Of a DNA stretch of 64,000 nucleotides, positions 10,519-21,046 are shown piece by piece. The notes under the pieces are model-generated. The model had not been told where the DNA came from. It was given only the letters and a program-made list of their open reading frames with translations, and made no database searches. Origin of the DNA: Candidatus Enterococcus myersii (GTDB lineage: Bacteria; Bacillota; Bacilli; Lactobacillales; Enterococcaceae); the NCBI RefSeq assembly GCF_017316025.1, contig NZ_JAFLVT010000005.1, forward strand, positions 62,001 through 126,000, in the 5' to 3' direction. Each line of letters opens with the position of its first letter. The stretch's first letter is position 1. The translations under genes were made by a program, and so were the position numbers.

Positions 10519-10541
10519 TAACTATGAGAGGAGCTTTTAAT

Positions 10542-11426
10542 ATGCAAGACAATTTAAAATTAGTCATTATTACTGGTATGAGTGGTGCCGGTAAAACAGT
10601 GGCAATTCAAAGTTTTGAGGATATGGGCTATTTTTGTATCGACAATATGCCGCCGTCTTTAATTCCTAAATTTTGGGAACTGATTAAAGAATCTGGTAAA
10701 GTAACGAGAATTGCCTTGGTTGTTGATTTACGCTCCCGTTCTTTTTTTGAAGAAATTCAAGAAATGTTAGTGGATATCGAAAATACGAATTTTATTGATA
10801 CGCAAGTTCTTTTCTTAGATGCTTCGGATGAAGAATTGGTTTCCCGGTACAAAGAAACCAGACGAGTGCATCCATTAGCTATGGATGGTTTAATTACAGA
10901 AGGTATCAGAAAAGAGCGGGCTATTTTAGAAGATTTAAAAACCAAAGCAACATTTGTGGTAGATACGACTAATTTAACCCCTCGCCAATTAAGAGAAAAA
11001 ATTAATCAAGAATTTAAAACGTCTAGTGAAGGCGGATTTCGGATTGAAATGATTTCTTTTGGTTTTAAATACGGTCTGCCAATTGATGCGGATATTGTGA
11101 TGGATGTTCGCTTTTTACCCAATCCACATTATATTCCGGAGCTACGTCCATTAACTGGTAAAGATCAAGCGGTGTATGATTACGTGATGTCTTTTCCAGA
11201 AACTGAGCAATTTTATCAACAATTTTATCAATTGTTGGAAACCATTATGCCTGGTTATGTCAAAGAAGGGAAAAGTAGCTTGACGATCGCAATCGGATGT
11301 ACCGGTGGTCAACATCGTTCGGTTGCATTAACTGAGCGAGTGGGTCAAGCATTAAGTAAAAATTATAAAGTTAATATCACGCACCGCGATAAGGATAAAC
11401 GTAAAGAGACGGTGAATCGCTCATGA
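10542..11426 (+). CDS. rapZ: RapZ-family nucleotide-binding protein (YvcJ)
   Basis: 294-residue P-loop protein with Walker A GMSGAGKT near the N-terminus and the conserved C-terminal [10 protein letters not shown] motif. In Escherichia coli RapZ controls glmS through small RNAs; in Bacillus YvcJ is a GTPase/ATPase affecting competence. The RNA-adaptor role is not established in this group. Start ATG 10542 has AGAGGAG at 10527-10533; an upstream in-frame ATG at 10524 lacks a site. The stop overlaps the yvcK start (ATGA), and whiA follows, the standard Firmicute order. Confidence 0.95.
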   Translation: MQDNLKLVIITGMSGAGKTVAIQSFEDMGYFCIDNMPPSLIPKFWELIKESGKVTRIALVVDLRSRSFFEEIQEMLVDIENTNFIDTQVLFLDASDEELVSRYKETRRVHPLAMDGLITEGIRKERAILEDLKTKATFVVDTTNLTPRQLREKINQEFKTSSEGGFRIEMISFGFKYGLPIDADIVMDVRFLPNPHYIPELRPLTGKDQAVYDYVMSFPETEQFYQQFYQLLETIMPGYVKEGKSSLTIAIGCTGGQHRSVALTERVGQALSKNYKVNITHRDKDKRKETVNRS

Positions 11427-12409
11427 AAATGAAGACGTATCGAATCCGCAAACCAAAAGTGGTAGTAGTCGGTGGCGGAACGGGACTACCAGTCATTTTA
11501 CGGGGATTGCGAAATCAAGGAATTGATATTACAGCTGTTGTCACTGTTGCTGATGACGGAGGAAGCAGTGGTGAAATTCGCGACTCCATTGCCATGTCGC
11601 CACCAGGAGATTTACGCAATGTATTAGTCGCGTTATCTGACATGCCCAAACTTTACGCAGATATTTTTCAATATCGTTTTAAAAAAAGTGATAAGTTTTT
11701 GGCAAATCACGCCCTTGGAAATTTGATTATTGCAGCGATGTCTGAAATGCGTGGCAGTACGTATGAAGCAATTCAATTGTTAACAAAAATGATGCACGTT
11801 GACGGCAATATCTATCCTTCTAGTGAGAAACCATTAGTTTTGCATGCGGTTTTTAAAGATGGTACCCAAGCGATTGGGGAGTCTAAAATTGCCATCGATC
11901 GTAAAACGATTGATCATGTTTTTGTCCGTAATCAAGACGGAGATAGTGAGCCTAGAGCGGCTCGAAAAGTAGTATCTTCGATTATGGAAGCAGATATGAT
12001 TGTTTTAGGACCCGGTAGTTTATTTACAAGTATTTTGCCGAATTTGATGATCTCAGAAATTGGACAAGCGCTTCTAGAAACAAAAGCAGAAACAGTTTAT
12101 ATTTGCAATATCATGACCCAAAAAGGAGAGACCGAGCATTTCACAGACGCCAATCACGTTCAAGTTCTTCATCAGCATCTAAAGAAACCTTTCGTGGATA
12201 CTGTTTTAGTAAATACAGAAAAGGTTCCTGAAGGATATATGGATCCAGAAGTATACGATGAATATTTGGTGCAAGTAAAACACGATTTTAAAGCGTTGCG
12301 AAAAGAAGGTTGTCGCGTTGTCTCGGCTGATTTTTTACAGTTGCGAGATGGTGGGGTTTTCCATGATGGTGAAAAAGTTGTAGAAGAATTGTTACGTATT
12401 TTGTATTAA
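11423..12409 (+). CDS. yvcK: YvcK/CofD-like protein (gluconeogenesis/morphology factor)
   Basis: 328-residue member of the CofD-like family. Seen: [17 protein letters not shown] at the N-terminus, [12 protein letters not shown], and [13 protein letters not shown]. In Bacillus YvcK binds UDP-sugars and is needed for cell-wall growth and shape on gluconeogenic carbon. It is linked functionally to PBP localisation and, in other Firmicutes, to c-di-AMP-related wall homeostasis. The ATG overlaps the rapZ stop by four bases. It is not the F420 biosynthetic CofD; no F420 genes are present. Confidence 0.94.
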   Translation: MKMKTYRIRKPKVVVVGGGTGLPVILRGLRNQGIDITAVVTVADDGGSSGEIRDSIAMSPPGDLRNVLVALSDMPKLYADIFQYRFKKSDKFLANHALGNLIIAAMSEMRGSTYEAIQLLTKMMHVDGNIYPSSEKPLVLHAVFKDGTQAIGESKIAIDRKTIDHVFVRNQDGDSEPRAARKVVSSIMEADMIVLGPGSLFTSILPNLMISEIGQALLETKAETVYICNIMTQKGETEHFTDANHVQVLHQHLKKPFVDTVLVNTEKVPEGYMDPEVYDEYLVQVKHDFKALRKEGCRVVSADFLQLRDGGVFHDGEKVVEELLRILY

Positions 12410-12460
12410 TAGCAATTCATTGATCCAATTGAATTTTTGTAGTAGAAAGGGGTGATTGTG

Positions 12461-13396
12461 ATGTCATTTGCTGCGGATGTAAAAAAAGAATTAACGACTT
12501 TAGAAGTGCATAAAGAACATGCAAAAGCTGAATTAGCAGCTTTAATTCGGATGAATGGGTCGGTGAGTTTAAGCAACCATCAATTTGTCTTAAACGTCCA
12601 AACAGAAAATGCTGCGATTGCTCGACGGATTTATTCGTTATTAAAAGATCATTTTGGGGTGCGTAGTGAACTATTAGTACGACGCAAGATGAAATTGAAA
12701 AAAAATAATGTCTATATCGTTCGTTTGAAGGAAAAAACGCAAGAAGTTTTAAATGAACTTGCGATTATGGATGGTCTGATGTTTCAAACCCATATTTCTG
12801 ATGAGATTATGGGAAATGCCCAAAAGATGCGTTCATATTTGCGGGGAGCTTTTATGGCGTCTGGGTCGGTGAATAATCCGGAAACGAGTCGGTATCATTT
12901 GGAAATTTATTCGCTTTATGAAGAGCACAATCAAGATATTTGTGAAATGCTCAATTATTATGATTTAAATGCGCGAACTTTGGATCGACGAAATGGCTAT
13001 ATTTCATATTTAAAGGGAGCCGAAAAGATTGCCGATTTTTTGACGCTGATTGGTGCTACAAATTCCATGTTGAAATTTGAGGATGTCAGAATTGTCCGAG
13101 ATATGCGCAACTCGGTTAACCGTTTGGTGAATTGTGAGACCGCTAATTTAAATAAAACAATTGATGCAGCGTCAAAACAAATCGAAAATATTGAATTTAT
13201 CGAACAACGGGTGGGTTTGCAGGCTTTGCCTGAAAAATTACAAGAGATTGCCGAGTTACGCTTGGAACATCCTGAGGTAAGTTTAAAAGAGCTGGGCGAG
13301 ATGATTCCTTCTGGTGCTATTTCAAAGTCGGGAATTAACCACCGCATTCGCAAAATTAATGAATTTGCTGATCGATTACGAGAGCAGGCAAGTTAA
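12461..13396 (+). CDS. whiA: WhiA-family DNA-binding regulator
   Basis: 311-residue protein with a degenerate LAGLIDADG homing-endonuclease-like N-terminal domain ([15 protein letters not shown]) and a C-terminal helix-turn-helix (about 225-305; [23 protein letters not shown]). In Bacillus WhiA affects cell division and chromosome segregation; in actinomycetes it drives sporulation genes. The ATG at 12461 ([11 protein letters not shown]) is preceded by AGAAAGGGGTGA. An upstream GTG at 12452 lies inside that ribosome site and was rejected. Last gene of the rapZ operon; a shared convergent terminator follows. Confidence 0.95.
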   Translation: MSFAADVKKELTTLEVHKEHAKAELAALIRMNGSVSLSNHQFVLNVQTENAAIARRIYSLLKDHFGVRSELLVRRKMKLKKNNVYIVRLKEKTQEVLNELAIMDGLMFQTHISDEIMGNAQKMRSYLRGAFMASGSVNNPETSRYHLEIYSLYEEHNQDICEMLNYYDLNARTLDRRNGYISYLKGAEKIADFLTLIGATNSMLKFEDVRIVRDMRNSVNRLVNCETANLNKTIDAASKQIENIEFIEQRVGLQALPEKLQEIAELRLEHPEVSLKELGEMIPSGAISKSGINHRIRKINEFADRLREQAS

Positions 13397-13472
13397 ATTT
13401 TTTTACAAAAGGAGTAAAAAAGACCATAAGAAATAGTTGGCAAATGTTTTACCTGTACTGCTAATTTTAATG

Positions 13473-13537
13473 AAAAAAAACCGAGGTTAGCTTGTGCTGC
13501 TAATAAAAGCGACACAGACTACCCTCGGTTTTTTTAC
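13473..13537. terminator. Bidirectional terminator between whiA and the DsbA-like gene
   Basis: A-run plus ACCGAGG (to about 13486) pairs with CCTCGGT plus a T-run (about 13523-13535); the inner arms pair imperfectly (TAG/CTA, TTGTG/CACAG) into one hairpin of about 60 nt. A-run and T-run flank it, so it can serve both convergent genes. Confidence 0.8.
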
Positions 13538-13541
13538 GTTT

Positions 13542-14060
13542 TTATTGATGAAGATACTCTAATAATGTAGCCTCACTAATTCCTTCATCAAAAATATGAT
13601 TGTCGATAATCATTGTTGGGACAAATTGAATGTTGGCTCTTTTTGCCTCATCCATAATCGCTTTTTGAGTCAGCTCATCGGCATAGTTGGCTAATTTCAA
13701 GTCACTTTCAGCAAATTTAACAACAGAATCTAAAGATAGATCTCCCCATAAATCTTGGGATAAAAAGATTTTTTTAATATCTGCTAAAGCTTTTGTCGCA
13801 TCACCTTTTGTGACGTACTGGTGCATGACATTACCCCGCTGTAAGCTTTCTTTGTCTTTATCGTAGAGTTTTATAACCCGTTTTAGATTACCACTTGCCA
13901 CTTCTTGATTTAATAAATCTTCATGTTCTAAAAACCATTGACGACAATAAGGACAGCGTAAGTTAATAAATTCTATAAGTGTTTTTTTCGCATTTTTATT
14001 ACCAATTATAATTCCCACATCGCCATTTGTTTCGTTTGCATTAATAATTGTGATATCCAA
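13542..14060 (-). CDS. DsbA-family thioredoxin-fold protein, cytoplasmic
   Basis: 172 residues. A thioredoxin-like fold is indicated by the CPYC active site (LRCPYCRQW, about residues 35-43), a central helical insertion, and the cis-proline loop FVPTM (about 147). No signal peptide or lipobox, so it probably acts in the cytoplasm as a thiol oxidoreductase; partner unknown. The first codon is TTG 14060, with GAGAGG ten bases before it on the minus strand. An ATG at 14070 is out of frame. Convergent with whiA and divergent from cdaA. Confidence 0.8.
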   Translation of the reverse strand: MDITIINANETNGDVGIIIGNKNAKKTLIEFINLRCPYCRQWFLEHEDLLNQEVASGNLKRVIKLYDKDKESLQRGNVMHQYVTKGDATKALADIKKIFLSQDLWGDLSLDSVVKFAESDLKLANYADELTQKAIMDEAKRANIQFVPTMIIDNHIFDEGISEATLLEYLHQ

Positions 14061-14220
14061 TTTTTTTCATCCTCTCATTGTTTCTCTTTTTTAGTTTAGC
14101 GAAAGTTTAAAGAAATGGGAAATGTTGTGTTTAAGTAGACCGATTTCAAAGGAAAATGAAAAAGAGTTGTGAAAAAATTGTAACTTCCATGGTTTTGCAG
14201 GTGAGGGGATAGAAAAGCTG

Positions 14221-14229
14221 TGCTATACT
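14221..14229 (+). promoter_or_regulatory. Extended -10 promoter of cdaA-cdaR-glmM
   Basis: TGCTATACT is an extended -10 element 35 bp before the cdaA start; no convincing -35 at 17 bp. Confidence 0.5.
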
Positions 14230-14264
14230 ATTGAAGTAAGTCCAATTGTAAAGGGAGTCTGCCT

Positions 14265-15149
14265 ATGTCATTTAGCATTCAAGAATTATTTAATATCGAT
14301 TATTGGAAACAAATGTTTAATGTCGATATTTTTTCTTGGAACTTTTTCGTTAATATTTTGGATATTCTGGTTGTCTGGTATATCGTCTATAAGTTAATCC
14401 AACTTGTTCGCGGCACCAAAGCAATTCAGCTATTTAAAGGGGTAGCAATTTTTATTGCGATCCGGTTTGGAGCTGAACTCATTGGTTTGCATACTTTGTC
14501 TTGGTTGATGGATCAAGTTATTACCTATGGGGTGATAGCGGCTATTGTCATTTTCCAGCCTGAAATAAGACGTGGTTTAGAACATCTTGGACGTAGTACC
14601 CTCTTTAAGACGACCAAACAAGAGCAAAAAGAAGATGAACAGCTGATTACATCACTAGACAAAGCGATTCAATATATGTCCAAACGTAAAATTGGTGCGT
14701 TAATCACCATTGAAAGAAATACGGGTTTAGAAGAGTATATTGAAACAGGGATTGCATTAGAGGCGGATATAACAGGTGAGCTTTTGATTAATATTTTCAT
14801 ACCCAATACGCCACTACATGATGGTGCAGTCATTATTCGCAATGACAAAATTGCTGTTTCTTGTGCGTATTTGCCACTATCAGAAAGTATGTTAATTCCA
14901 AAAGAATTTGGCACACGCCACAGAGCAGCAGTTGGGATTAGTGAAGTTAGTGATGCGGTTACCGTAGTTGTTTCAGAGGAAACTGGTGGGGTAAGTATTA
15001 CTTTGAATAATCAACTGTTGTCAGAATTATCCCAAGAAGAATATTTGAAAATTTTACACAGAGAATTAATTCCAGAAGAAAAAACAGAGACAAAGAAAAA
15101 CCAGCTGCAATCCTTTATCGAAAGTATCGCTAAAGGAGGTAAGAAATGA
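14265..15149 (+). CDS. cdaA: Diadenylate cyclase CdaA (c-di-AMP synthase)
   Basis: 294 residues. Three N-terminal membrane helices (within about 20-90) anchor a cytoplasmic DAC domain. Catalytic motifs are LHDGAVII (DGA at 186-188) and TRHRAAVG (about 216-223). It makes c-di-AMP from two ATP; this messenger controls potassium and osmolyte transport and wall homeostasis. Start ATG 14265 follows AAGGGAG. It overlaps cdaR by four bases and heads the conserved cdaA-cdaR-glmM operon, in which CdaR and GlmM modulate cyclase activity. Confidence 0.97.
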   Translation: MSFSIQELFNIDYWKQMFNVDIFSWNFFVNILDILVVWYIVYKLIQLVRGTKAIQLFKGVAIFIAIRFGAELIGLHTLSWLMDQVITYGVIAAIVIFQPEIRRGLEHLGRSTLFKTTKQEQKEDEQLITSLDKAIQYMSKRKIGALITIERNTGLEEYIETGIALEADITGELLINIFIPNTPLHDGAVIIRNDKIAVSCAYLPLSESMLIPKEFGTRHRAAVGISEVSDAVTVVVSEETGGVSITLNNQLLSELSQEEYLKILHRELIPEEKTETKKNQLQSFIESIAKGGKK

Positions 15150-16234
15150 ATTCAAGTCGCAAAAGCAATATCTTGTATGGCTTCTTAGCGTTGGTTTTCA
15201 GCTTGATTTTATTTTTTAATGCCAACGGACGTAATGTTCAAACGACATTGAACACAAATCCGGAAAATTTTGAAGAAACAGTCAATAAAGTGCAAATTCA
15301 TCCGGTTTATGACTCGGATAAATATTATATTCTAGGCTTTGATCCGTATGTTTCGGTGAAATTAAGTAGTGCCAATCGTATCCAATTAAATGCTGAAGCA
15401 AATCCGGATACCAGAGGATTTCGTGTCGTTTGTGATTTAACCGGATTAGGAGAAGGTACCCATGAAGTGAAATTACGGATTCAAAACGGCAGTAGCGCTG
15501 TGGGCTATACGATTAATCCAACTAAAGTTACCGTGACGATTGAAAAGAAAGTAACGCAATCTTTTAAAATCCATCCGGTTGTTTCTTTTTCTAATTTAGG
15601 GGAAGGGTTCTCGGTTGATAGTGTAACGGTAAAACCAGAAGAAGCTCAGATTACCACTGGTGAAAAGACGTTAGCCCAAATTGATCGCGTAGTTGCAACA
15701 ATCGATCCTTCTAAAACAGCTAGTGCTGACTTTGAAGAAAAAGCAACGATTGAAGCATTGGATAAAGAGGGGAATCGTTTGAGTGTTGTTTCAGATCCCC
15801 AAGAAGCACAAGTTATTGTAAAAGTAAAAGCGCCAGAAAAAATTGTCAGTCTTTATGCTTCGCAAGTAGGGACATTGCCTAATGGGATTTCCCATTATGA
15901 TTTTAAATTAGATACCCTTTCAACGGTGCTAAGAGGACCACAATCAAAACTTGATGGAATTGAAAGTCTCGCACTACCGGTGGATATTACGAATATTACA
16001 GAGAAAACAACCAGAGAAGTGGTTGTTCCAACCGAAGATGGCATCGTCGCATCACCAAAGACAGTCAAAGTAGAAATCACGCCGGTACACAATACAACAA
16101 GCACGGAAACGACGAATTCCTCTAGTAGACAGTCACAAACTTCTTCTAGCGTAACTGAAACAACTCCAGCGACAACTACGGTGGAAACCAGCGAGACAAG
16201 TCAATCAGCTGTTGATGCAACGGCAAATGAATAA
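15146..16234 (+). CDS. cdaR: CdaA regulatory protein CdaR (YbbR domains)
   Basis: 362 residues. One N-terminal membrane segment (about 9-25) and extracellular YbbR repeats up to about residue 310; the family regulates CdaA across the membrane. The last ~45 residues are a Ser/Thr-rich low-complexity tail (many T, S, E), an uncommon extension that could reach into the wall. Its ATG overlaps the cdaA stop (ATGA), with AAAGGAGG just upstream. Confidence 0.95.
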   Translation: MNSSRKSNILYGFLALVFSLILFFNANGRNVQTTLNTNPENFEETVNKVQIHPVYDSDKYYILGFDPYVSVKLSSANRIQLNAEANPDTRGFRVVCDLTGLGEGTHEVKLRIQNGSSAVGYTINPTKVTVTIEKKVTQSFKIHPVVSFSNLGEGFSVDSVTVKPEEAQITTGEKTLAQIDRVVATIDPSKTASADFEEKATIEALDKEGNRLSVVSDPQEAQVIVKVKAPEKIVSLYASQVGTLPNGISHYDFKLDTLSTVLRGPQSKLDGIESLALPVDITNITEKTTREVVVPTEDGIVASPKTVKVEITPVHNTTSTETTNSSSRQSQTSSSVTETTPATTTVETSETSQSAVDATANE

Positions 16235-16267
16235 AATTAACTAAAACAATTTTGTGAGGTAAGAATA

Positions 16268-17623
16268 ATGGGTAAATATTTTGGTACGGATGGTGTTCGT
16301 GGCGTAGCTAACGTTGAATTAACACCAGAATTAGCATTTAAATTAGGGCGTTGTGGTGGCTATGTATTAAGTCAACATGAGAACAGTGAACATCGGCCTA
16401 AAGTTTTAGTTGGCCGCGATACCCGTATGTCTGGTCAATTATTGGAAAATGCATTGGTTGCCGGGTTATTATCTGTCGGCATTGAAGTGTTTACACTGGG
16501 CGTCATCTCAACGCCAGGTGTGGCTTATTTAACCCGTGTGCAAAAAGCAAGTGCAGGAGTCATGATTTCAGCGTCTCATAATCCTGCTGAAGACAATGGT
16601 ATTAAATTTTTCGGAAGTGACGGTTTCAAGTTAGTGGACGATCAGGAAGCAGAAATCGAAGCGCTACTGGATGCACCACAAGATACTCTGCCACGTCCTT
16701 CGGCTGAAGGTTTGGGGACAGTTGAAGAATTTCCAGAAGGTCTTTTGAAATATTCACAGTTTTTAGAACAAACTATTTCAGGAGATTTATCAGGCTTAAC
16801 AGTTTGTATTGATGCTGCAAATGGTGCAACTGCAACAAGTGTCAACCGCCTATTTGCTGATTTAGAAACAGACTTTTATACGATGGGAACTTCCCCTAAC
16901 GGATTAAACATCAATGATGGTGTTGGTTCTACTCATCCGGAAAAATTGGCGGCTTTTGTCGTTGAAAAAGGTGCTGATGCAGGCCTTGCCTTTGATGGTG
17001 ATGGTGACCGTGTGATTGCGGTGGATGAGTTAGGAAATATTGTCGATGGTGATAAAATTATGTACATTTGTGCAAAATATTTAGCATCAAAAAAACGTTT
17101 AAAACAAGATACAATTGTAACGACTGTAATGAGTAATTTAGGTTTCCATAAAGCAGTAGAAGCTATTGGCTTAAAAGATGTGATTACCCAAGTTGGCGAC
17201 CGTTATGTTGTCGAAGAAATGCGAAAAAATGATTACAATTTTGGTGGCGAACAATCAGGTCACATGGTTTTCCTCGATTTTAATACTACAGGTGATGGAA
17301 TGCTTTCTGGTATCCAATTGTTAAGTATCATCAAAGAAACCGGTAAAAAATTATCTGAACTAGCGGCAGAGGTAACAATTTATCCGCAAAAATTAGTGAA
17401 CATTCGCGTCACAAACAAAAATGGTGCGATGGAAGTTCCAGCGATTAAAGCTGTAATTGAAGAAGCGGAAAAAGAAATGAATGGTGAAGGACGTATTTTG
17501 GTTCGACCTTCAGGGACAGAACCATTATTACGCGTAATGGCAGAAGCGCCATCGGATGAATTAGTAAATTACTATGTTGATAAGATCGCGGCAGTCGTAC
17601 AAGCCGAAATTGGTGCTAAATAA
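16268..17623 (+). CDS. glmM: Phosphoglucosamine mutase
   Basis: 451 residues, full length. Converts glucosamine-6-phosphate to glucosamine-1-phosphate for UDP-GlcNAc and peptidoglycan. Seen: phosphoserine loop MISASHNP (Ser103), metal-binding DGDGDR (about 241-246), sugar loop GGEQSGH and phosphate-binding RPSGTEP. Third gene of the c-di-AMP operon; GlmM binds and inhibits CdaA in several Firmicutes. The ribosome site is GTGAGG before ATG 16268. The preceding enzyme of the pathway, GlmS, is encoded 1.4 kb downstream on the other strand. Confidence 0.98.
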   Translation: MGKYFGTDGVRGVANVELTPELAFKLGRCGGYVLSQHENSEHRPKVLVGRDTRMSGQLLENALVAGLLSVGIEVFTLGVISTPGVAYLTRVQKASAGVMISASHNPAEDNGIKFFGSDGFKLVDDQEAEIEALLDAPQDTLPRPSAEGLGTVEEFPEGLLKYSQFLEQTISGDLSGLTVCIDAANGATATSVNRLFADLETDFYTMGTSPNGLNINDGVGSTHPEKLAAFVVEKGADAGLAFDGDGDRVIAVDELGNIVDGDKIMYICAKYLASKKRLKQDTIVTTVMSNLGFHKAVEAIGLKDVITQVGDRYVVEEMRKNDYNFGGEQSGHMVFLDFNTTGDGMLSGIQLLSIIKETGKKLSELAAEVTIYPQKLVNIRVTNKNGAMEVPAIKAVIEEAEKEMNGEGRILVRPSGTEPLLRVMAEAPSDELVNYYVDKIAAVVQAEIGAK

Positions 17624-17657
17624 AAAAAATGACAGATAACAATCTGTCATTTTTTTT
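17622..17657. terminator. Bidirectional terminator, glmM / amidohydrolase
   Basis: Perfect ATGACAGAT/ATCTGTCAT stem (17629-17637, 17642-17650), four-base loop, seven As before and seven Ts after. Serves glmM and probably the convergent amidohydrolase. Confidence 0.9.
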
Positions 17658-17687
17658 ATTCGGCACCAATCACAAGTATAGCTAAAA

Positions 17688-18884
17688 TTATTTTACTTTA
17701 TTGCCTTTAAAGTAACTGGCACTAACAGGGAGTTTTCGAGCTACAAATTCGGCTGTAGAGGTGGCATTTACCAAAGTAAAATTAGCGGGCATCCCGCTTT
17801 TTAACCAACCGTTAGGAGCGATTAATTTTTGATCGGTGACCAATTCTAAACTTTCCGTTAACTCTTTTTGTGAGGTTAAGTCAAACATTTCTGCATAGCG
17901 ATTAAGTTTATTCATCACATCACCATTACCAAAAGGTGACCAGCAATCGTAAATATTATCACAACCAATCTGGGTTTTCACACCGGCTTGTTTTAATTTT
18001 GTTAAAGGCGGAATAACAAAGTCTAAGGGGATACTGGAAATAATTGTTATTTGATTGGCGGCAAGACGTGAAAATAATTCAGCTTGCTCACTTTTATTTA
18101 AATCTCGTAACCCATAAGCGTGACTAATCGTAACTCTTTTTTGCCAATTGGTTTCTTCTGTTAGCGCTAAAATTTTAGCGAAAGCTTTTCTGGCGTCATC
18201 ACCTCGTTCATGAAGATGATAATCAATGGGCACATCAAATTGTGTTGCTAAATCAAACGTTTGGTTTAAAGATTTTTCTAAGTTGTTATCAATACTAATT
18301 GGGTCGACTCCGCCAACGATATTAGCACCATTTTGTAACGCCAGTTTCATTTCATTGTAGGCGTGGGATAAAAGGAGACCGTGTTGGGGGAAAGCCACTA
18401 ATTCATAATCCAATTGGTCCTGGTAGTTTGCTAAAACAGCTTGTGCGGCCTCTAAATAACTTTGCCCCACAGCAGGATGAGCATCAATATGGGAGCGAAA
18501 ATGCGTAACGCCATAAGAAAGTTCTAAATGAATTAAATTTTCCATGCGCTGGCTAAAAGAGACCGGTGCATTTTTTAAATAGGCAATTTCTTTTGTGAAA
18601 CGTTCCACGCGGTTTTTTACAGGTTCAATCGGTGTCCAGGGAATACCTAATTTACTTTTATCAAAATGAACGTGCATTTCCCGCAATTGAGGTAAAATTA
18701 AAGCATTTTGTCCATCAATTATGGTGTAATCGGTTTTGGTATCTACTTGGTCACTGGTAAAGACCGCTGTAATTATTCCATTTTCAAAGGCCACAGCAAT
18801 ATTTTTCGTCGCAGTTCCGTAAGTGAAATCATTTTCTGTCAGATAACTAGTTTCCACGCGGACATTTTTTAATAAAGTTTTCAT
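17688..18884 (-). CDS. Amidohydrolase, cytosine-deaminase-like
   Basis: 398-residue TIM-barrel metal-dependent hydrolase. Metal and catalytic motifs in order: HVHFDKS (first His pair), HIDAHP, HLHERGD (His plus proton-shuttle Glu), SHAYGL, and GCDNIYDCWSPFGNGD (metal Asp). This set and the NGD ending resemble CodA and isopropylammelide hydrolases. No permease or pyrimidine gene is adjacent, so the substrate is open: cytosine or another ring amide/amine. Ribosome site GGAGGTG before ATG. It lies downstream of glmS on the same strand, but a strong terminator separates them. Confidence 0.8.
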   Translation of the reverse strand: MKTLLKNVRVETSYLTENDFTYGTATKNIAVAFENGIITAVFTSDQVDTKTDYTIIDGQNALILPQLREMHVHFDKSKLGIPWTPIEPVKNRVERFTKEIAYLKNAPVSFSQRMENLIHLELSYGVTHFRSHIDAHPAVGQSYLEAAQAVLANYQDQLDYELVAFPQHGLLLSHAYNEMKLALQNGANIVGGVDPISIDNNLEKSLNQTFDLATQFDVPIDYHLHERGDDARKAFAKILALTEETNWQKRVTISHAYGLRDLNKSEQAELFSRLAANQITIISSIPLDFVIPPLTKLKQAGVKTQIGCDNIYDCWSPFGNGDVMNKLNRYAEMFDLTSQKELTESLELVTDQKLIAPNGWLKSGMPANFTLVNATSTAEFVARKLPVSASYFKGNKVK

Positions 18885-19000
18885 AAAGCACCTCCGTCTT
18901 CATTTAAAATAGCTTGAAATGGATAAAAAAGCCAACGTTTGCTTTTTGTAGACCTATAAACACAAAGAAATGCCATAATAAGGTTTTACCAAAAAGCTAT

Positions 19001-19041
19001 TAAAAAACCTGCCTACGACAACGGATGGTCATAAGCAGGTT
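19001..19041 (-). terminator. Intrinsic terminator of glmS
   Basis: On the minus strand AACCTGCTTATGAC pairs over 14 bp with GTCGTAGGCAGGTT (two G-U pairs), 8-base loop, then TTTTTTA. Confidence 0.9.
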
Positions 19042-19053
19042 AAAGTAGCGGTC

Positions 19054-20859
19054 TTATTCGACGGTGACAGATTTTGCTAAGTTTCGTGGTTTATCAACAT
19101 CATAGCCTCTTTGTAATGTTGCAAAGTAGGCAATTAATTGCGTTGGGACAACTGCTAGTAGGCTAGTCAATAGCGGATGAACCGTGGGTAATAAAATTTG
19201 ATCATCTGGCTTTGCTAATTCTTCTGTTGCGATGACAAGGGTATTGGCCCCGCGACTTCTTACTTCTTGTAAATTTCCCCGCGTGTGTAAGCCAGTTGCA
19301 GCGTCAGTAATGATACCAATTACAGGAGTTCTATCTTCAATTAGGGCGATTGTTCCGTGTTTTAATTCGCCAGCTGCGAAACCTTCTGCTTGAATATAAG
19401 AAATTTCTTTTAGTTTTAAAGCAGCTTCCATTGAAACATAGTAGTCATTGCCCCGGCCGATGTAAAAGGCGTTGCGGGTGTGTGTTAAGTATTCTGCGGT
19501 TAATTCTTCTAGCAATTCTTTTTCATTAATCATTGTTTCCATTGCTGTGGCGATTAAACCCAACTCGTGGAATAAATCAAATTCATTCGCTGCAAGAATA
19601 GCTTTTTTTGTTCCCAAAGCTTTAGCTAAAACAGCCATAACCGCGATTTGAGCGGTATAAGCTTTAGTCGAGGCAACGGCAATTTCAGGACCCGCATGAA
19701 GCAGCAAAGTATAAGTTGCTTCCCTTGATAAAGTAGAGCCGGCTACATTTGTAATAGTTAAAGAAGGGTAGCCTAATTCATTTGTTTTTACTAAAACTTG
19801 ACGACTATCAGCTGTTTCACCACTTTGACTCAAGTAGATGAAAAATGGTTTTTCCGATAGTAGTGGCATATTGTAGCCAAATTCACTGGATAGATGAATT
19901 TCTACAGGTAACTGCGTTAAGGTTTCAAAAAATTTCTTAGCTGCCCAACCAGCATGACTGCTAGTGCCGCATGCAACGATATAAACGCGATCGCTATTTT
20001 CTAAAGTAGCTAACAAGTTGGGATCAATCGCAATTGAGCCATCTTCATTTTGATATTTTTGTACAATTTTACGCATGACAACTGGTTGTTCATCAATTTC
20101 TTTTAACATGTAATAAGGATAAGTTCCTTTTTCAATGTCACTTGCATCCAGTTCTGCAACATAAAAATCACGGTTGATAATTTGACCAGCTGCATCTTCA
20201 ATGATTGCATCTGTTGCGGTTAGTGTGACCATTTCACCGTCCATTAATTCCACAAAGTGGCTCGTTTGATCTAACATTGCTAAGGCATCACTACATAAAA
20301 CATTAAAGCCATCTCCTAAGCCGATTAAAAGAGGGCTTTTATTTTTTGCGACATAAATAGTTGTATCATCTTGTGTATCAACTAAGGCAAAAGCGTAAGA
20401 TCCTTCGATTAAGCGTAATGCTTTTTTGAAGGCATCTTTTGTTTGTAAGCCTTCATTTTTAAAATGGGCAATTAAGTGAACGGCAATTTCAGTGTCTGTT
20501 TGACCGTAAAATGTATCTTCACTCAAATACGTTTGGCGTAATTCGTCATAATTTTCAATAACGCCATTGTGTACTAAAACCAGCTCACCTTTTTCACTTG
20601 TATGAGGATGCGCATTTTCCTCAGTTGGTTTACCATGAGTGGCCCAACGTGTGTGTCCAATGCCCATTGTGCCAGTAATAGCTGGGGTTAATTTTGCTTC
20701 TAAATTTTTAATGGGACCAGTAGATTTAAGCAGATTATTGTTCTTGCCAGCGACATAGATTCCTGCTGAATCATAGCCGCGATATTCCAAGCGTTTTAAA
20801 CCAGTTAAGATAATTTTTGTTGCGTCGTTTCTTCCAACGACTCCGACGATTCCACACAT
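19054..20859 (-). CDS. glmS: Glutamine-fructose-6-phosphate aminotransferase
   Basis: 601 residues. Catalyses the first committed step to UDP-GlcNAc, using glutamine. N-terminal glutaminase domain opens [10 protein letters not shown], Cys2 being the nucleophile after Met removal. Two C-terminal SIS sugar-isomerase domains contain ACGTSSHA and SQSGETADS. It ends [13 protein letters not shown], as usual. The ribosome site is AGAGG before ATG 20859. The 5' region holds a good promoter and three GntR/NagR-like operators. I saw no glmS ribozyme core in the leader, so control is probably by repressor. Confidence 0.98.
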   Translation of the reverse strand: MCGIVGVVGRNDATKIILTGLKRLEYRGYDSAGIYVAGKNNNLLKSTGPIKNLEAKLTPAITGTMGIGHTRWATHGKPTEENAHPHTSEKGELVLVHNGVIENYDELRQTYLSEDTFYGQTDTEIAVHLIAHFKNEGLQTKDAFKKALRLIEGSYAFALVDTQDDTTIYVAKNKSPLLIGLGDGFNVLCSDALAMLDQTSHFVELMDGEMVTLTATDAIIEDAAGQIINRDFYVAELDASDIEKGTYPYYMLKEIDEQPVVMRKIVQKYQNEDGSIAIDPNLLATLENSDRVYIVACGTSSHAGWAAKKFFETLTQLPVEIHLSSEFGYNMPLLSEKPFFIYLSQSGETADSRQVLVKTNELGYPSLTITNVAGSTLSREATYTLLLHAGPEIAVASTKAYTAQIAVMAVLAKALGTKKAILAANEFDLFHELGLIATAMETMINEKELLEELTAEYLTHTRNAFYIGRGNDYYVSMEAALKLKEISYIQAEGFAAGELKHGTIALIEDRTPVIGIITDAATGLHTRGNLQEVRSRGANTLVIATEELAKPDDQILLPTVHPLLTSLLAVVPTQLIAYFATLQRGYDVDKPRNLAKSVTVE

Positions 20860-20949
20860 GTAAAAAAACCTCTTTCTTATTTCAATCTTGTTTTCTTTTT
20901 GTCTTCTTATTGGAGTGCTTTTATTAAGTAAAAGATAGGATAAAAATAA

Positions 20950-20965
20950 ATTGGTATAGATTTAT
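20950..20965 (-). promoter_or_regulatory. NagR (dre-type) operator 1 in the glmS leader
   Basis: Plus-strand ATTGGTATAGATTTAT. The left half ATTGGTATAGA is as in Bacillus NagR dre sites. It lies about 30-40 bp downstream of the predicted glmS start, a roadblock position. Confidence 0.6.
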
Positions 20966-20969
20966 TTTT

Positions 20970-20985
20970 ATTGGTCTAATTATTA
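20970..20985 (-). promoter_or_regulatory. NagR (dre-type) operator 2 in the glmS leader
   Basis: Plus-strand ATTGGTCTAATTATTA starts exactly 20 bp (two helical turns) after operator 1 and abuts the predicted transcription start. Confidence 0.55.
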
Positions 20986-20996
20986 CGACATTCAAA

Positions 20997-21025
20997 ATGA
21001 TATTATTTATCTTGGGTTTTGTCAA
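20997..21025 (-). promoter_or_regulatory. Promoter of glmS
   Basis: Minus strand: consensus TTGACA (21020-21025), 17-bp spacer, TATCAT (20997-21002). This gives a leader of about 130 nt. Confidence 0.75.
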
Positions 21026-21046
21026 TTATAAATTTTATTTTCTTTA

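Noticed and set aside
13481-13503. Recurrence of AGCTTGTGCTG near whiA and tig as a possible repeat family
   Set aside because: Both copies are in terminator stems with a TTGT loop; short and explained by hairpin structure.
20860-20990. glmS ribozyme in the leader of glmS
   Set aside because: The leader is very AT-rich and I find no conserved ribozyme core; operators and promoter explain the region better. A covariance search would settle it.
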